Shown here one piece after another: positions 17,829-29,775 of a stretch of DNA of 64,000 bases (position 1 is its first letter; the number at the start of each line of letters is the position of its first letter). The stretch lies in NCBI RefSeq assembly GCF_900660515.1, contig NZ_LR214972.1, positions 124,001 through 188,000 of the forward strand, written 5' to 3'. Source of the DNA: Mycoplasmopsis bovirhinis (GTDB taxonomy: Bacteria; Bacillota_I; Bacilli_A; Mycoplasmatales; Metamycoplasmataceae). The notes beneath the pieces were generated by a model. It did no database searches and was not told where the DNA came from. It saw only the letters and a list, made by a program, of their open reading frames with translations. The position numbers and the translations under genes are program-made.

Positions 17829-18800
17829 TTACTTAATTGCTAAATAATTTTTGACTTCTAAAACACAATCATCAATAACTTTTTCAACTAAGTCAAAAGA
17901 TTCAATAATTGCACCAGAAGCTCGCTCGTGACCTCCGCCACCTCATTTAAGTGCAACGTTACGTACAATTGGTCCATTAGATCTAAATTCCACTCTTATT
18001 TTACCATCTTCTTCTTCTAAAAATTGCACTCATAATGGATATCCTTTAATATTTGCAATAGCATTAACTCGCATTGATGAATTTGGTGTTTTACCATGTT
18101 TTTTTGTTTCTGTTAGTGAATTTTGAATGTAAGCTACTCCATCACGGGTTTTTAAAGTAGATAAAAGTCATGAGTTAAATTTTAAATCATCTAGTGAACT
18201 TTGTGATAAATTAGTATGCACATAATCAGCTTCTAACCCCGCTTCATAAAGTTTTGAAGCAAGATAAAGAGTTCTTGCGCTAACTGTATTAAATAAGAAT
18301 CTTCCTGAATCAGTGTTAATTCCTAAGTATAAATAATTTGCTGCCTTAGGAGTAATTTTTCAACTATTTACCACGGCTATTTCACTTATCATTTCATCAG
18401 CAGCGCAATATGAACTGTCAACTCATCTAATAGCATTTTGGCCCAAATCATCATCATTAGGATGATGATCAATTCTAATAACTTGAGGAAAGATATCTTT
18501 ATCTAAAACTTCTCTTAGTTCAATACGCTCTTTAAAGTTTGCATCCACAATAACAGCTAAAGATTTTTTTAAAACTTCATCGCTTGGTACTTTGTCCATT
18601 TGGAAATCTAAAAAGCTAAAAGAGTTTTTAGCATCTCCTATAGCATAAACTTTTTTATCTGGAAAATTAGTTCTTAATAATTCTCTAAGACCAAATTGTG
18701 ATCCTAGACAATCGCCATCAGGGCGAATATGGTGAAAAATTACTATGCTATCATATTTATATAATTCTTTAGTTACTAATTCTAAATTACCTATTTTCAT
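17829..18800 (-). CDS. DHH-family phosphoesterase (nanoRNase/pAp phosphatase type), third in operon
   Basis: 323 aa. NrnA/MgpA-type enzymes hydrolyse oligoribonucleotides of 2-5 nt and 3'-phosphoadenosine 5'-phosphate with Mn2+. Motifs: HHIRPDGDCLGSQ (metal ligands), VDANFKER, the DHH signature IDHHPN near 118, and the DHHA1 motif GGGGHERASGA near 290. All metal-binding positions look intact. It follows its paralogue by 1 nt, so the three DHH genes are clearly one operon. In M. genitalium the single counterpart is MG190 (mgpA). Confidence 0.9.
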
Positions 18801-18801
18801 G

Positions 18802-19767
18802 TTATTTTGCCTCCCATTTAATAATAGCTTTATTTAATAATTCTAAGACTTTAGGAACTTGATCAAATGAATCAAGTGTAATTCCAGCAGCATTATCATG
18901 TCCTCCACCATTAAATTCATATGCTACTTCATTAACTAATGGTCCATTAGATCTTAAACGACCTCTAATTTTACCATCTTCCATTTGGATAAATAAAGCT
19001 CAACATGAATTATCTTCAATGTTAGCTAATTCATTAACATATACTGCTGCTTTTAATGAGTCAATTTGATATTTATCTAAAAAGTCTTGATTGATTTCAA
19101 AGTACAAAACTCTTCCTTGTTTCTTAAAGCCAGAAAGAATTTCGCCAGAGATTTGAATATCTAATAAATTACGTTTGTTTAAATTTCGTAAAATTTCATT
19201 TGGATGAAATCCATTTTGCATTAAAAAAGCTACAAGCTTATAAGTTCTAGCACTTGTATCAGGGTATAAGAACCTCCCTGAATCAGTGTTAATACCTAAA
19301 TAAATGTGCCCTGATGCTTTTTGACTTACTTTTCATTTCGCATCAAAAGCAATTTGAGCTATCATTTCAGCAGCTGCAACAAAATGCTCATCGACATAAT
19401 TATATTCATAGTCAATATCTGCTTCATTAGGGTGATGGTCAATTCTTAAACGGGCTGTTGTTTTCTTTTGATATAAAAGTTCAGCATGTTCAATGCGATC
19501 ACCACTTGAAGCATCAACCACTATTGCTAATGAATTATCAAAATTTAAATCTTCTAGTTTATCAAAATGATAATTCATAAAGTGAAAGTTATCTTTATTA
19601 TCACCAATTGTGTAAACATTTTTGTTTGGATAATTAGTTTTAATTAACTCAGCTAAACCCGCTTGTGATCCTAGACAATCGCCATCAGGGCGAATATGGT
19701 GAAAAATAATAATATTTTCATATTTTTCAATTGCATTAATTGCAACTTGTGAATTTCCTATTTGCAT
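18802..19767 (-). CDS. DHH-family phosphoesterase, second in operon
   Basis: 321 aa, same family: HHIRPDGDCLGSQ, VVDASSGDR, IDHHPN, and a C-terminal NGGGHDNAAG in which the first Gly of the usual GGGGH is Asn. Its ATG overlaps the upstream stop as TAATG. About the first 200 codons are almost identical to the gene upstream (20166-20738), while the C-terminal third differs, a pattern of duplication with later gene conversion. The HHIRPDGDC segment matches the third copy rather than the first (HHTNPDGDC), so tracts have moved between all three. TGA-Trp codons interrupt table-11 translation. Confidence 0.88.
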
Positions 19768-20738
19768 TATTTATTTTCTCCTTCTCATTTTATAATTGAT
19801 TGGTTTAATGTATTAATAACATTTGTTATTAGATCTGTACTTTGAATAATAAAACCACCCCTGTCATTATGACCTCCCCCACCATAACTTTTGGCAACAG
19901 GAATCATAGATGGCCCATTAGAACGAATTCTAGCTCTAATAGTTTGATCTTCTAAATCAATAAATAAAACTCAACAATAATTATCTCCAATATTAGCTAA
20001 AACATTAACATATTGCGAAGCTTGATATGGAGTTAACTTAAATTGCTCTAAAAATGCTTTATTGGCATAAAAATATAAAACTCTTCCTTGTTGTTTAAAG
20101 TTAGATAAAATATGACCTGAGATTTGAATATCTAATAAATTACGCTTGTTCAAATTTCGTAAAATTTCATTTGGATGAAATCCATTTTGCATTAAAAAAG
20201 CTACAAGCTTATAAGTTCTAGCACTTGTATCAGGGTATAAGAACCTCCCTGAATCAGTGTTAATACCTAAATAAATGTGCCCTGATGCTTTTTGACTTAC
20301 TTTTCATTTAGCATCAAAAGCAATTTGAGCTATCATTTCAGCAGCTGCAACAAAATGCTCATCGACATAATTATATTCATAGTCAATATCTGCTTCATTA
20401 GGATGATGGTCAATTCTTAAACGGGCTGTTGTTTTCTTTTGATATAAAAGTTCAGCATGTTCAATGCGATCACCACTTGAAGCATCAACCACTATTGCTA
20501 ATGAATTATCAAAATTTAAATCTTCTAGTTTATCAAAATGATAATTCATAAAGTGAAAGTTATCTTTATTATCACCAATTGTGTAAACATTTTTGTTTGG
20601 ATAATTAGTTTTAATTAACTCAGCTAAACCCGCTTGTGATCCTAGACAATCGCCATCAGGATTAGTATGGTGAAAAATAATAATATTTTCATATTTTTCA
20701 ATTGCATTAATTGCAACTTGTGAATTTCCTATTTGCAT
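19767..20738 (-). CDS. DHH-family phosphoesterase, first of three
   Basis: 323 aa. HHTNPDGDCLGSQ, VVDASSGDR, IDHHPN and GGGGHNDRGG are all present. The ATG at 20738 shares one base with the stop of the lipoprotein upstream (TAATG) and has GGAGG directly before it, so translation is coupled to the lipoprotein. See the downstream copy for the near-identity of the N-terminal two thirds. It probably acts in the cytosol on short oligonucleotides derived from imported or internal RNA. Confidence 0.9.
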
Positions 20739-21916
20739 TATCCTCCTTTATTATTTTCAGTAAATTGTTTAATTTGTTCTTTATAAATATTTAAATCTTG
20801 AGTTATTTTAACTAAGTTTTGCATAATATTTTCAAGCTTGTTAAAATTTTCTCGTTGAGACTTTTGCTCATCAATTAAATTATTAAATTCTTCTTGAGTT
20901 AAGAAGTTTTGAAAAGAATTTTTAAAGCTAGTTTGATTATAAATGCTAAACTTAGTATGGTATTTTAAAGTTTCTTGAATTCAAATTATAACCACAGGAA
21001 TTTGTTTTTCAAAACTTTTAAGCCACGATTCATAAACTTCACTTTTTAAAATACTATTAATTTGCAACGTATCAAAATAGCTTTTTTTAACTAAATTAAT
21101 GATTTCTAAATATTTGGAATATTCACTATTAAAAAACTTTACTAATTCTTTTTGTTTTGAAAGTAAAAGCTCAAAATTTTCTAAGGAATTTTGGTAAGTT
21201 TGAGAATTTAAATTTTTTAAAGTTTTAAGTCTTTCTTTTGCTAATGATTCATAATCATTAGCAAATTTCTCAATTTTCCTAATTTCATTACTTGGATCTT
21301 CGAATTTATAGATCAAATAAGAATTATATATTTTATCAGTAGTTCGATAATAATTTGATAGGTCTTTAGCTAAGGATTCATCGATAGCTAAAGGAATTGT
21401 TTCTAAATATTCACTAATTATTTTAGCCTTTGAATAATTTAACCATCAATTTAAAATTCCATATTGTTTAACAAACTCTCTAAAAGATGAAAACTCAGGT
21501 TCATTTAAGCCATGCATAATAAAATATAAATCTAAAAACTTTTCAGATTTAATCCCTTTATTTGGATCATTTAGGTCAGTTTCAGTAAGCAAATCAAGCT
21601 GGGCTTTAATTTGATCATAAAATAGCTTATTAGCTTTAATTTGAGCATTTAAATTATTTCATTGTGCTTCACTAAAATAATAACCTTTCTCTTTTTGCGT
21701 TTCTAAAAATCCATTTAAAGAGCTAATTTTATATTTTAAAATTGGTAAATAATATTTATATCTTGGCTTATTTTGCGCTTCTAAAGTTTTTAAATAATTA
21801 TTTAAATCATTAATTGAATCTTCAACTCTACTTTCCGAAGTACATGAAGCGCTCACAGCAACAGGCAAAACAAGCGAGGAAAGAAATAATAATCGAAAAT
21901 TAAATTTCTTTTTCAT
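20738..21916 (-). CDS. Surface lipoprotein, first gene of the DHH operon
   Basis: 392 aa. Signal peptide with basic start MKKKFNFR, hydrophobic core, and lipobox SASC (Cys about 25). The remainder is a charged, helical, coiled-coil-like protein (ENFELLLSKQKELVKFF…) without a recognised domain. It sits directly upstream of the DHH phosphoesterases with a 1-nt overlap, so it may bind nucleic acids or serve the same scavenging pathway; this is inferred from position only. It ends 36 nt after the terminator of the upstream ABC operon. Confidence 0.75.
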
Positions 21917-21952
21917 ATTTTAATTTTACTAAATTTCTTAATAAATTAGATG

Positions 21953-21984
21953 AAAAACATAACTACTTTTATAGTTATGTTTTT
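21953..21984 (-). terminator. Terminator of the nuclease-ABC operon
   Basis: A 13-bp stem (21953-21965 with 21972-21984), symmetric with A/T flanks. Confidence 0.85.
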
Positions 21985-21989
21985 GACTT

Positions 21990-23873
21990 TTATGGTGTTA
22001 CATGTGCATTATTTACATAATGATCATCAATAATATAACCAGCTAATTGTGAATAAATATATGATTCAATATTAAATACTTTATCACGTTCTTTTTGTGC
22101 ATCACTTAATAGTGAGTAAATATCTAAAACATATCATTTACCTTGATCTTCAAATTCAACTAAGTATGTTGCCGTTGAATTATTCTTTTGGGCTGGGTTA
22201 GTTGTTTTATAAACTTTAATAGCGTGTGTTTTATAAATACCATTTAAAAATAAAAGGTTGGTAAACAATTCTGCAAGTCCAAAGCGTGAAGTAGCTGAGT
22301 TTTTAATACCATTATTTAATCTTTCAAAAACTAAATCAATATCTGATTGATATGGTTTTTTAAGTTCTTCAAGTTGAGCTTTTAAAGTTTCATTATCTGG
22401 ATTAAGTTTTAATTGACTTAAAATTTCTTTAAGATTTTCTCTGAATTTTTGGGCTTGAGCAATTTGAGGTTTAAGACGATTAATATCTCTTTGTTCTCTT
22501 GCTTTTTCCCTGTTTCATTGTTGAATTTCAGCTTGATTGCCTGAAACTGCTATTTGAGCATCTAAAGCTTTAATATTTTCTTCTTTAAGACTAATTTGAA
22601 TTTTAAGATTATGTTCTTTTTCTGCTAAGAAAATACGGTCTAAATTATTATTAACAAATTTAGTTGGATTTAATAAAAACTCGTTAGCTTCTAAATCATC
22701 TAATGCTTTATCAAAAATTTTAAAAGCATCATCTTCTTTACCAGTTGAAGGGTTTTGCCCTTTAGCTAAGTGAATTGGTCCAAAACCTGAACCCATTCCT
22801 TGGCTTGAAGATTCAATTAAATCACCTTTGACACTATATGAATTTGAAGTGTCTCAAAATGCTTCCCAAATTGTTTTAAGAACTTTAGTTGCTTCTGTTC
22901 TCTTAGCACTTGCACCGTGAACTTCTTGCACTTTATCCCAAACACTTTGAAACACAGGTGTAGCTAAACCATTATTAATAATAGTTGGTGAGAATTCAAT
23001 AACATAAGTTAAAGAAACATTGTCAAAACGTAACATATTAGTAATTGGGCTAAAAGTTGATTTTGAAGCTGCACTTTGTTCATACTTAAATCAATTGTAA
23101 TATGTTGCTCATGGAGTATCTTTAACGTAGTTTTCTAATACTTCTTGAACTGCCTGGTAAGTAATTACTTGATTAAAATCCGTTAAAGGAATATTGTAAA
23201 TAGTTGCTGATAAAATAGCTGATAAATTACTTTTAATTGCTTGTTCATTTTTAATAGCAGCAGTTTCAACTCCACCACCAAAATCAAGTTTTAAAATCTC
23301 GCTTAATGATTTAGTGCCATTATTTTGCTTGTAATATTCATTAATTAAATTTGTTAATATTTCAAATTTAGTATCAAAATCATTTAAAACAAGTTTATTT
23401 TGGTTAAGTAAAATTTGAATGTCGTTAGTATTTTCTGCTGTTTTATCACTATTATTAGCTAAATAACTTTGGTAATTACTTTCAGTTTGAGTAATTAAGT
23501 TTTTAAATTGATTGTAATTAGTTTCATTTTTAGTAGCAGTTTTACCACTAATTGTAACTAAATTATTAATTTTAGTTTGCAAGTGTTTGTTATTAATCTC
23601 AAAACGGGTTTGTTTAAATCTTAAGTTAATACTTGAAAAAGTATATGTTAAGTAATTTGCTTTATAAAGCTCATCTTCAAATTTTACTAAGGTTCGGTTC
23701 TTTGGATCAGCAACTCTTTGTTTATCTAAAAATCCATTTTCTTTAGCAAAGGTTTTGGCAAAAATAACTGTTTTATCGTTATCATAAAGGCAAGATACAG
23801 CAGTCATAGGAATAAGTGCACCAAACACTGTGCTACCAAAAATAAATTTAAATTTCTTGTTTATTTTAAGCAT
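21990..23873 (-). CDS. Large surface lipoprotein, last gene of the ABC operon
   Basis: 627 aa. Signal peptide with lipobox AVSC (Cys about 28). The mature part is mostly helical with a probable coiled coil at about 430-500 (IKALDAQIAVSGNQAEIQQW…). No enzyme motif was seen. It starts 2 nt after the small membrane protein and closes the operon before the terminator. Mycoplasma ABC loci of this MG185-MG190 type have lipoproteins that may capture substrate, so a receptor role is possible but not shown. Confidence 0.7.
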
Positions 23874-23875
23874 AA

Positions 23876-24151
23876 TTAACTAAACATTTCAACATATTTT
23901 CAAGACTTAATTCCTGAATATGAAATAATAAGCCCCATTAAGAAAATAATGCATGAAAATGCTAAACCTCCTATGGTATATGAACGAGCAAAATTATACG
24001 TATCAATAATTTTTTGATCTAAAGTTACTGTTTTATGTAGTTCTAAAACGTTGCTTAAGTTTGCTAAGAAAATTGAGAGTGCAATGATTGCAATTAAGGC
24101 TAAAAATGTCACAATTGCTCATGTAATAACTTTTCTTTTGTAACCTTGCAT
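23876..24151 (-). CDS. Small membrane protein of the ABC operon
   Basis: 91 aa with two predicted membrane helices (VTFLALIAIIALSIFLANL and GLAFSCIIFLMGLIIS) and a short charged loop. It lies between the second permease and a lipoprotein, overlapping neither by more than a few bases. Two Trp are TGA, which is why a standard-code reading shortens it. No family was recognised; it may be an accessory subunit of the transporter. Confidence 0.65.
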
Positions 24152-24153
24152 AT

Positions 24154-25194
24154 TTATCCTTTAATTGTAGATCCTTGTCTACTAATTGCATTCATAATTC
24201 TTTTTCTAAATAATAAGTATACAATGAACATTGGAGCAATAACAATTAAGGCAGCTGCCATTCTAATGTTAAGTTGCACGTTTGCTCCAGATGAAGAATC
24301 TCTTTCATCAAGACCAGCTTTAAATAACCAAAGCGAAATTAATTGTCAATCCTTATTATCACTATTTACAATTGCAGGTCATAAGTATGAGTTTCAAGAA
24401 GCAAGAGCTGTTAAAATAACGATTGTTAAAGTAGTTGGAACTACCATTGGGAAAGCTACTTTAAATAAGTATTTCAATCCACCAGCTCCATCAACTAAAG
24501 AAACTTCTTTAATACGGCCTGGAATTGCTTCAAAGGCATTTTTATACATAACTGTATTAAAAATACTTGCTGAAAATGGTAAAACCATTGCTAGTAAAAT
24601 AGTAAATAATGATGAACGAAGCTTTGTTTGCACAACCACAGTATATTGACCTGATAATAAGGCTACTTCAGGTAGTACTAATAAAGCAAGTGCTAAGAAT
24701 CAAATTAATCCTTTAAAACGTCAGTTTCTTAACGAAAAAGCATAACCCATTAAGAAAGTAGTAAAGATTTTAAAGAAAACAGATAAAAGCACGTTAACAG
24801 AAGTTACCATTAAAGATTGTCAATATCCTGAGCTAATAGCTCGATTGTAAGTATTTTGCACAACTTCAGATCATGGCCGGATCTCAAACCCACCACTAGC
24901 TTCAGGGTCAGATTGAATAAAATATGTTCTTCCTAAGGTAAAATCAGAAGCAAATTTAAAAGTACTTTTTAATCCTTCGGCTTCATCATCAGCCATTAAG
25001 GAAATATTAATCATAAAGATAAATGGGAAGATAATTACTAAACCAAAAAATGATAGTAAAAGTAATTTTAATAAAACACTAATTACAACATTAACTAAAT
25101 TCTTTTCGAGAACTTGAGAAGAAACAATTTCTTGGTTTTTTCTAAGCTTTTTGGATATTAATAGTTTTTGTAGCTTTAACTTTAACTCAAACAT
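24154..25194 (-). CDS. ABC transporter permease, MalG/UgpE type
   Basis: 346 aa with about six membrane segments. The cytoplasmic EAA loop reads EVSLVDGAGGLKYLFKVAFPMVVP, close to the EAA...DGA......I.LP consensus of sugar-type importers. Its ATG overlaps the stop of the MalF-type permease by 8 nt. It corresponds in position to MG189 of M. genitalium. With the partner permease and the ATPase upstream it forms the membrane channel of an importer whose substrate, given the adjacent nuclease, may be nucleic-acid fragments or nucleosides. Confidence 0.88.
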
Positions 25195-26188
25195 TTCTTT
25201 CTCCTAAATTATTTAATGTTAATTGAACCATGAAGAATCCACCCCTTATAACTGATGAATAGCTAACACCAATAATAAATAATGAAATAGCAGAAGCACC
25301 AGCAAGAGCAAAGTTACCATTTTTAGTTACTAAGTATACATATAACATTAAAGTTCCACCACCATAAGCAAAGGCATTTTCAGGTTTATTACTAAAAAGA
25401 GCTAATGGGAAAACTTTAAGTCCACCAATAATTCCTAAGGTAATTAAGAAGTTAATTGTTCCTTTAATTGACGGTAAGGTTATTTTGAAAAATTGTTTTA
25501 TTTCACCACAACCATCAATTGAAGCTGATTTATAAAGGTTTTTATCAACTCCAAGCATAGTAGTAGTAAAGATTAAAATATTAAAGGCTAATCCACTTCA
25601 AATACCATTAATAAACATTGCAAGCAAGGCATTAAAGGTAAATTGATCAGCTGTTTCGAGTCATGGTGTTTTTGAACCTAGAAAAAGGTTTAAAAGACCG
25701 TTTGAGCTAAATAATTGGATAAAAGCTGTTGAAACAGCAACTGCGTTGGTAATATATGGTAAGAAAAAGACTGTTTGTCAAAATCCTTTGGCTCATTTGC
25801 GGTGCAATTTAGCAATAACTGATGAAATTGTTAATGAAATTGCCATAACAAATGGTAACACAGCTAAACCATAAATAAATGAGTTTCTAACCCCAACAGC
25901 AAAACGAGGATCAGTAAATGTATTTACGTAGTTTTGTAAGGTTAATTCACCCTGAGCATTAAAAAGTGAGGCTCTTAAGTTTAAAATAAGAGGAACTACT
26001 GTAAACATCATAATTAACACAAATCCAGGCAATAAGAAAAGTAATGGTAATCATAATGGTGTTCTACGGTCTAAAATAGAATGTGATAATGCTGCTTTTT
26101 TTCTTGATTGGCTTTTTAAAGATCAATTAAGTAAAAAAGGTAAATTTTTAGAAATGAATAAATATAATTTATTGTTGAGAGCATTCAT
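25187..26188 (-). CDS. ABC transporter permease, MalF/UgpA type
   Basis: 333 aa, about six membrane segments. The EAA loop is KSASIDGCGEIKQFFKITLPSIKGT. Start ATG 26188 overlaps the ATPase stop by 20 nt; no strong ribosome-binding site, consistent with translational coupling. Corresponds to MG188. Many Trp are TGA. Partner of the MalG-type permease downstream. Confidence 0.88.
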
Positions 26189-28259
26189 ATGAAACTCTTT
26201 CTTCAGAAGTGGCATCAAAGATGTGTAATTTATTCATTGGTAAGTCAAAGTAAATTAAATCACCAATAGCATAATTTTCTGAGTTATCTAATAAGAAATT
26301 GATTCGTCCCACATTTTCAATTTTAACAACAAGTTTACTTTCTTTCCCAAAGTTTTCTTGAACTACCACTTCACCTTTAAACATGTGTGGTTGATCTGCT
26401 GTTTTAATAATGTAGTCTTCACTACGAACACCAACATTTAGTGAAATATTGCTTTTATCTGGTAATGATACTCCACTAAATTCTTGACCGGCTACAAATA
26501 ATTTACCATCCTTAAGTTCAGAAGGAAATAATCCCATTTCAGGCATTCCTAAAAAACGAGCCACAAACTGGTTTTTAGGTGTATTGTATAATTCAAGTGG
26601 TGAGCCAAGTTGTTGTACTTTTGCTGTTGACATACATACAATAATGTCACTAATTGACATCGCTTCTTCTTGGTCGTGTGTAACAAACACAGTAGTAATA
26701 CCTAAAGATTGTTGAATTTCTCTAATTCATTGACGCGTTGAAATACGTAATTTTGCATCTAAGTTTGATAAAGGTTCATCCATTAATAAGATTTCAGGTT
26801 TTTTAACAATCGCACGAGCAATTGAAACACGTTGTTGTTGACCCCCTGATAATCTAGTTGGTTTCTTTTGTAAAATTTTAACAATTTCAACTCTGTTAGC
26901 TACTTCCATAACTTCATTATGGATTGCTTTTTTAAGAGGAATATCATCTTTAGCCAAAGCCTTAAGGGTTAATTTTTCTTCATCATTTAAAATTGAACTA
27001 ATTTCGCCTTTACGATCTTTAGCTAAGTTGTTTTTAAGATCATATTTAGTTTCAAGATCAGTAACTAAATTGTAGAAGTGTTTTTTTGCAATAACTGGTA
27101 GATTTAAAGCATCTTTTTTAAGTTCTAAATAAGCTTGGTTAGTTTTTAAAGTTTCTTTAAATTCAACTTTTGCTTTTTGATATGCTTCTTGTTTTTGTTT
27201 CTTAAGCACAGCATATTCGTCAATAATTTCTTTTTGTTTTTGAATAAATTTATATCTAGTTAATAGTTTTAAAACTTTTTCTTCTAATTTAACAATTGAC
27301 TTACGGTCATTTAAAGTTAACTCATCTAAATTAACACTCATAAGTTCAGCAGAAAAATTGTTTAATTTAGTAGTTCTGTCTGGAATTTGATCATATGGCA
27401 ATGGTTGATATTTTGTGTATTCAGGTGCAATATTTTTTAAAATATCAGCTTCTTTTAAATTAGGTAATAATAAATTATTTTTAAAGTCAGAATTGTATTT
27501 TTCAGTAATACGTTCGAATTTTTCTTTTGAATCTCTTCTTAATTTATCATTAGTTTTTAAAACATTTTTTGTTAATAAAGAAATTTTTGAAGTTTCATGC
27601 ACACTAGCTAATTTATATTCAGTATGTGCTTTTTCGTAGTTTTCAACTAAATGAGCATATTCTTTATTGAGTTTGTATGGTAAATCTTCAGAAACAACTT
27701 CTCATTTATCAAAAGCATTTCTAAGTTTTTGAATTTCTTCTTCCGAAGCACCTAATTTTTTCAAGTATAAAATTCGAATTTCGTTGCGCGCTTTTTCGCG
27801 TTTTAAAAATGTTTTAAATTGTCAGTTAAAATCATTTTTAAGCGGAAAGGCAATGTTTGCGTATACACTTAAGTGTGGGTAAAGTGCATAGTTTTGGAAA
27901 ACAAAACCAATTTTTCTTTTTTGAGGGGTAAAATCAGTTACATCTTTTCCTTTGAAGAGAATTTTTCCAGAAGTAACAGTTAAAAGTCCAGCAATTGCAT
28001 TTAAAGTAGTAGTTTTTCCAGAGCCTGAAGGTCCTAAAAGAGTTACTAGTTTACCTTCTGGGATTTGGAAGCTAACATTATCAACTGCTAATGTTTCCCC
28101 AAAGTCAATATTTAAGTTTTTTAGTTCAATTGCAGGTACTTCTTCAGTACTTAAATTGCTAAATTCCATAAAATATTGATCAATTTTATTCAAAGAAGTT
28201 TCATCAACTTTTACAGAAGTTTCTTTGAATTTATTTAAAAGTTTTTTAAAGATAATCAT
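26169..28259 (-). CDS. ABC transporter ATPase, UgpC/MalK type with long insertion
   Basis: 696 aa, about twice the usual 370. Walker A is [13 protein letters not shown] (about 74-86) and the Q-loop is [12 protein letters not shown] helical insertion of about 290 residues (from about 150) rich in Lys/Glu then separates it from [15 protein letters not shown], Walker [14 protein letters not shown] and the H-loop [10 protein letters not shown]. The C-terminal part is a regulatory OB-type domain. MG187 of M. genitalium has a similar insertion at this place. The insertion may form a coiled-coil arm on the dimer; its role is unknown. Nuclease gene upstream, permeases downstream. Confidence 0.92.
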
Positions 28260-28273
28260 CTCTAATCCTTTCG

Positions 28274-29719
28274 CTAATTTTTAACATAATCTTTGACAAT
28301 GGCATTTTTACTAGTTTTTTCATAGTAAAATGGATGTCATCTATTATTATTTTTAATTAAATAAATAAATAATGAAACATCAGCTGGATTATCAAAGTAG
28401 TTAAACATTCCCTTATTATTCTTAATAGCTTCTTCAAAGGCTTCAGCTATTTTAGGGTATAAATTGTATTCATACGTACTTTTATCTTTGTTGTGTAAGT
28501 AGTTTTCTCATACATCATTGCTATATGGTAAAGTGTGGCCAGAACGTACGATTTCACTAATGTATGAATATTGGTAGTTTTCTCCAAAGAAAATATCAGC
28601 TGTGATGCGATCATAAGAATCTTTGCCAGAGACAAAACCAACCATAATATCATTTTTAAATTTCTCACTATTAACAACTTGCTCAGCGAAATTAGTAGCA
28701 TGTAAGGCAAATGAATATTCAAATGGTGCTGCTGCTACATAATTATTTCCACTACCAACTCCTTTTTCAGGGGTATCAATGCCGCTTAATCTAATACGGT
28801 ATGATTCTCCTTGAGTAATAACTATTCCGCCTCTTAATGTTTTAGATTCTTGGGCAATAACTGAGAAAGTATCACCATCTGAAACACTTTCAATTTTTGC
28901 TTTAAATGATGAAGCTTTAAAAATTTCATCTTCAAATGAAATCCCTGTCGCTTTAAAACCACTTTCACTAGAATTAATTGGAAGCTGGTTTAAAAGTGGA
29001 TTAAGTTGCGCTGCTTCAGTAATTTTAATATCTAAGATTCCTAAACCTAAAAGAGAGCTAGAATCAATTTTAGGTTCATATCTAACAGCATAAACTACAT
29101 TAACATTAGCAATACTTTCAGCTGCAGTTTGCTCAGCTCTTGTTTTACCCTTAACTCCTAATTCACCTAGCTCTAAGTTTTTAGAAGTTTGTGATTTAAC
29201 TAAGGTTATTTCACGGTTATTAAGAGTTATTTTAACTTCTTGCGGAGCTCCAGTAATATTTTTTGGATCAGCAAAAATTTTGTTACCAGTTTTTGCGGGC
29301 ACAATAATTTTTGACTTATATGTATCACTTAAATAACTAGTAATAACTTTATTAATTCCTGCGACAACTTGATTAAATTCACTTTGCTTTGCAGCATCAG
29401 TTAAAATTCCAGAAGCTCAAAATTCATAAGTATTTTCATGACGGTTTCTACGTAATGATAATTTTTCAATATTTAATAAAAGTTTTGAAGTTTCATTTGT
29501 TGTTTGGATGCTTGAATTAATAGTAAAAGAACCTATTTGCTGGCTTTTAGTAGTCACTGTTGGCTCAGGTTCGCTTGGCATAGTAGGATTATTATTTGTT
29601 GGTGGAGTTGGGGGATTTTGCTCTGTAGGAGTATTTGAGCCACAAGATACAGTTAGAGCACTAAAGGCGCAAACTGTAATTAATGAACTAAGTAGTGATT
29701 TATATTTTAGTTTTTTCAT
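28274..29719 (-). CDS. Staphylococcal nuclease-like surface lipoprotein
   Basis: 481 aa. Signal peptide with lipobox TVSC (Cys about 26) and a Pro/Thr linker. The SNase fold occupies about 260-440: VSDGDTFSVI, then YRIRLSGIDTPE with catalytic Arg and Asp, YDRITADIFFG, and the C-terminal helical part. Homologues MG186 and mhp379 are membrane nucleases shown experimentally to digest nucleic acid. It is placed directly before the ABC ATPase, so digestion products are probably the transported substrate. Confidence 0.9.
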
Positions 29720-29775
29720 AGCTATAAAGGTAATAATAAATATAATTTGTTACCAAATTATATTTATAGATTGTA

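Noticed and set aside
19333-20738. Assembly duplication of one DHH gene
   Set aside because: The 3' thirds and several internal bases differ clearly, so these are separate copies.
24146-24649. Plus-strand ORF of 167 codons
   Set aside because: Lies opposite the MalG-type permease, which has membrane segments and an EAA loop; the plus frame has no ribosome-binding site or family resemblance.
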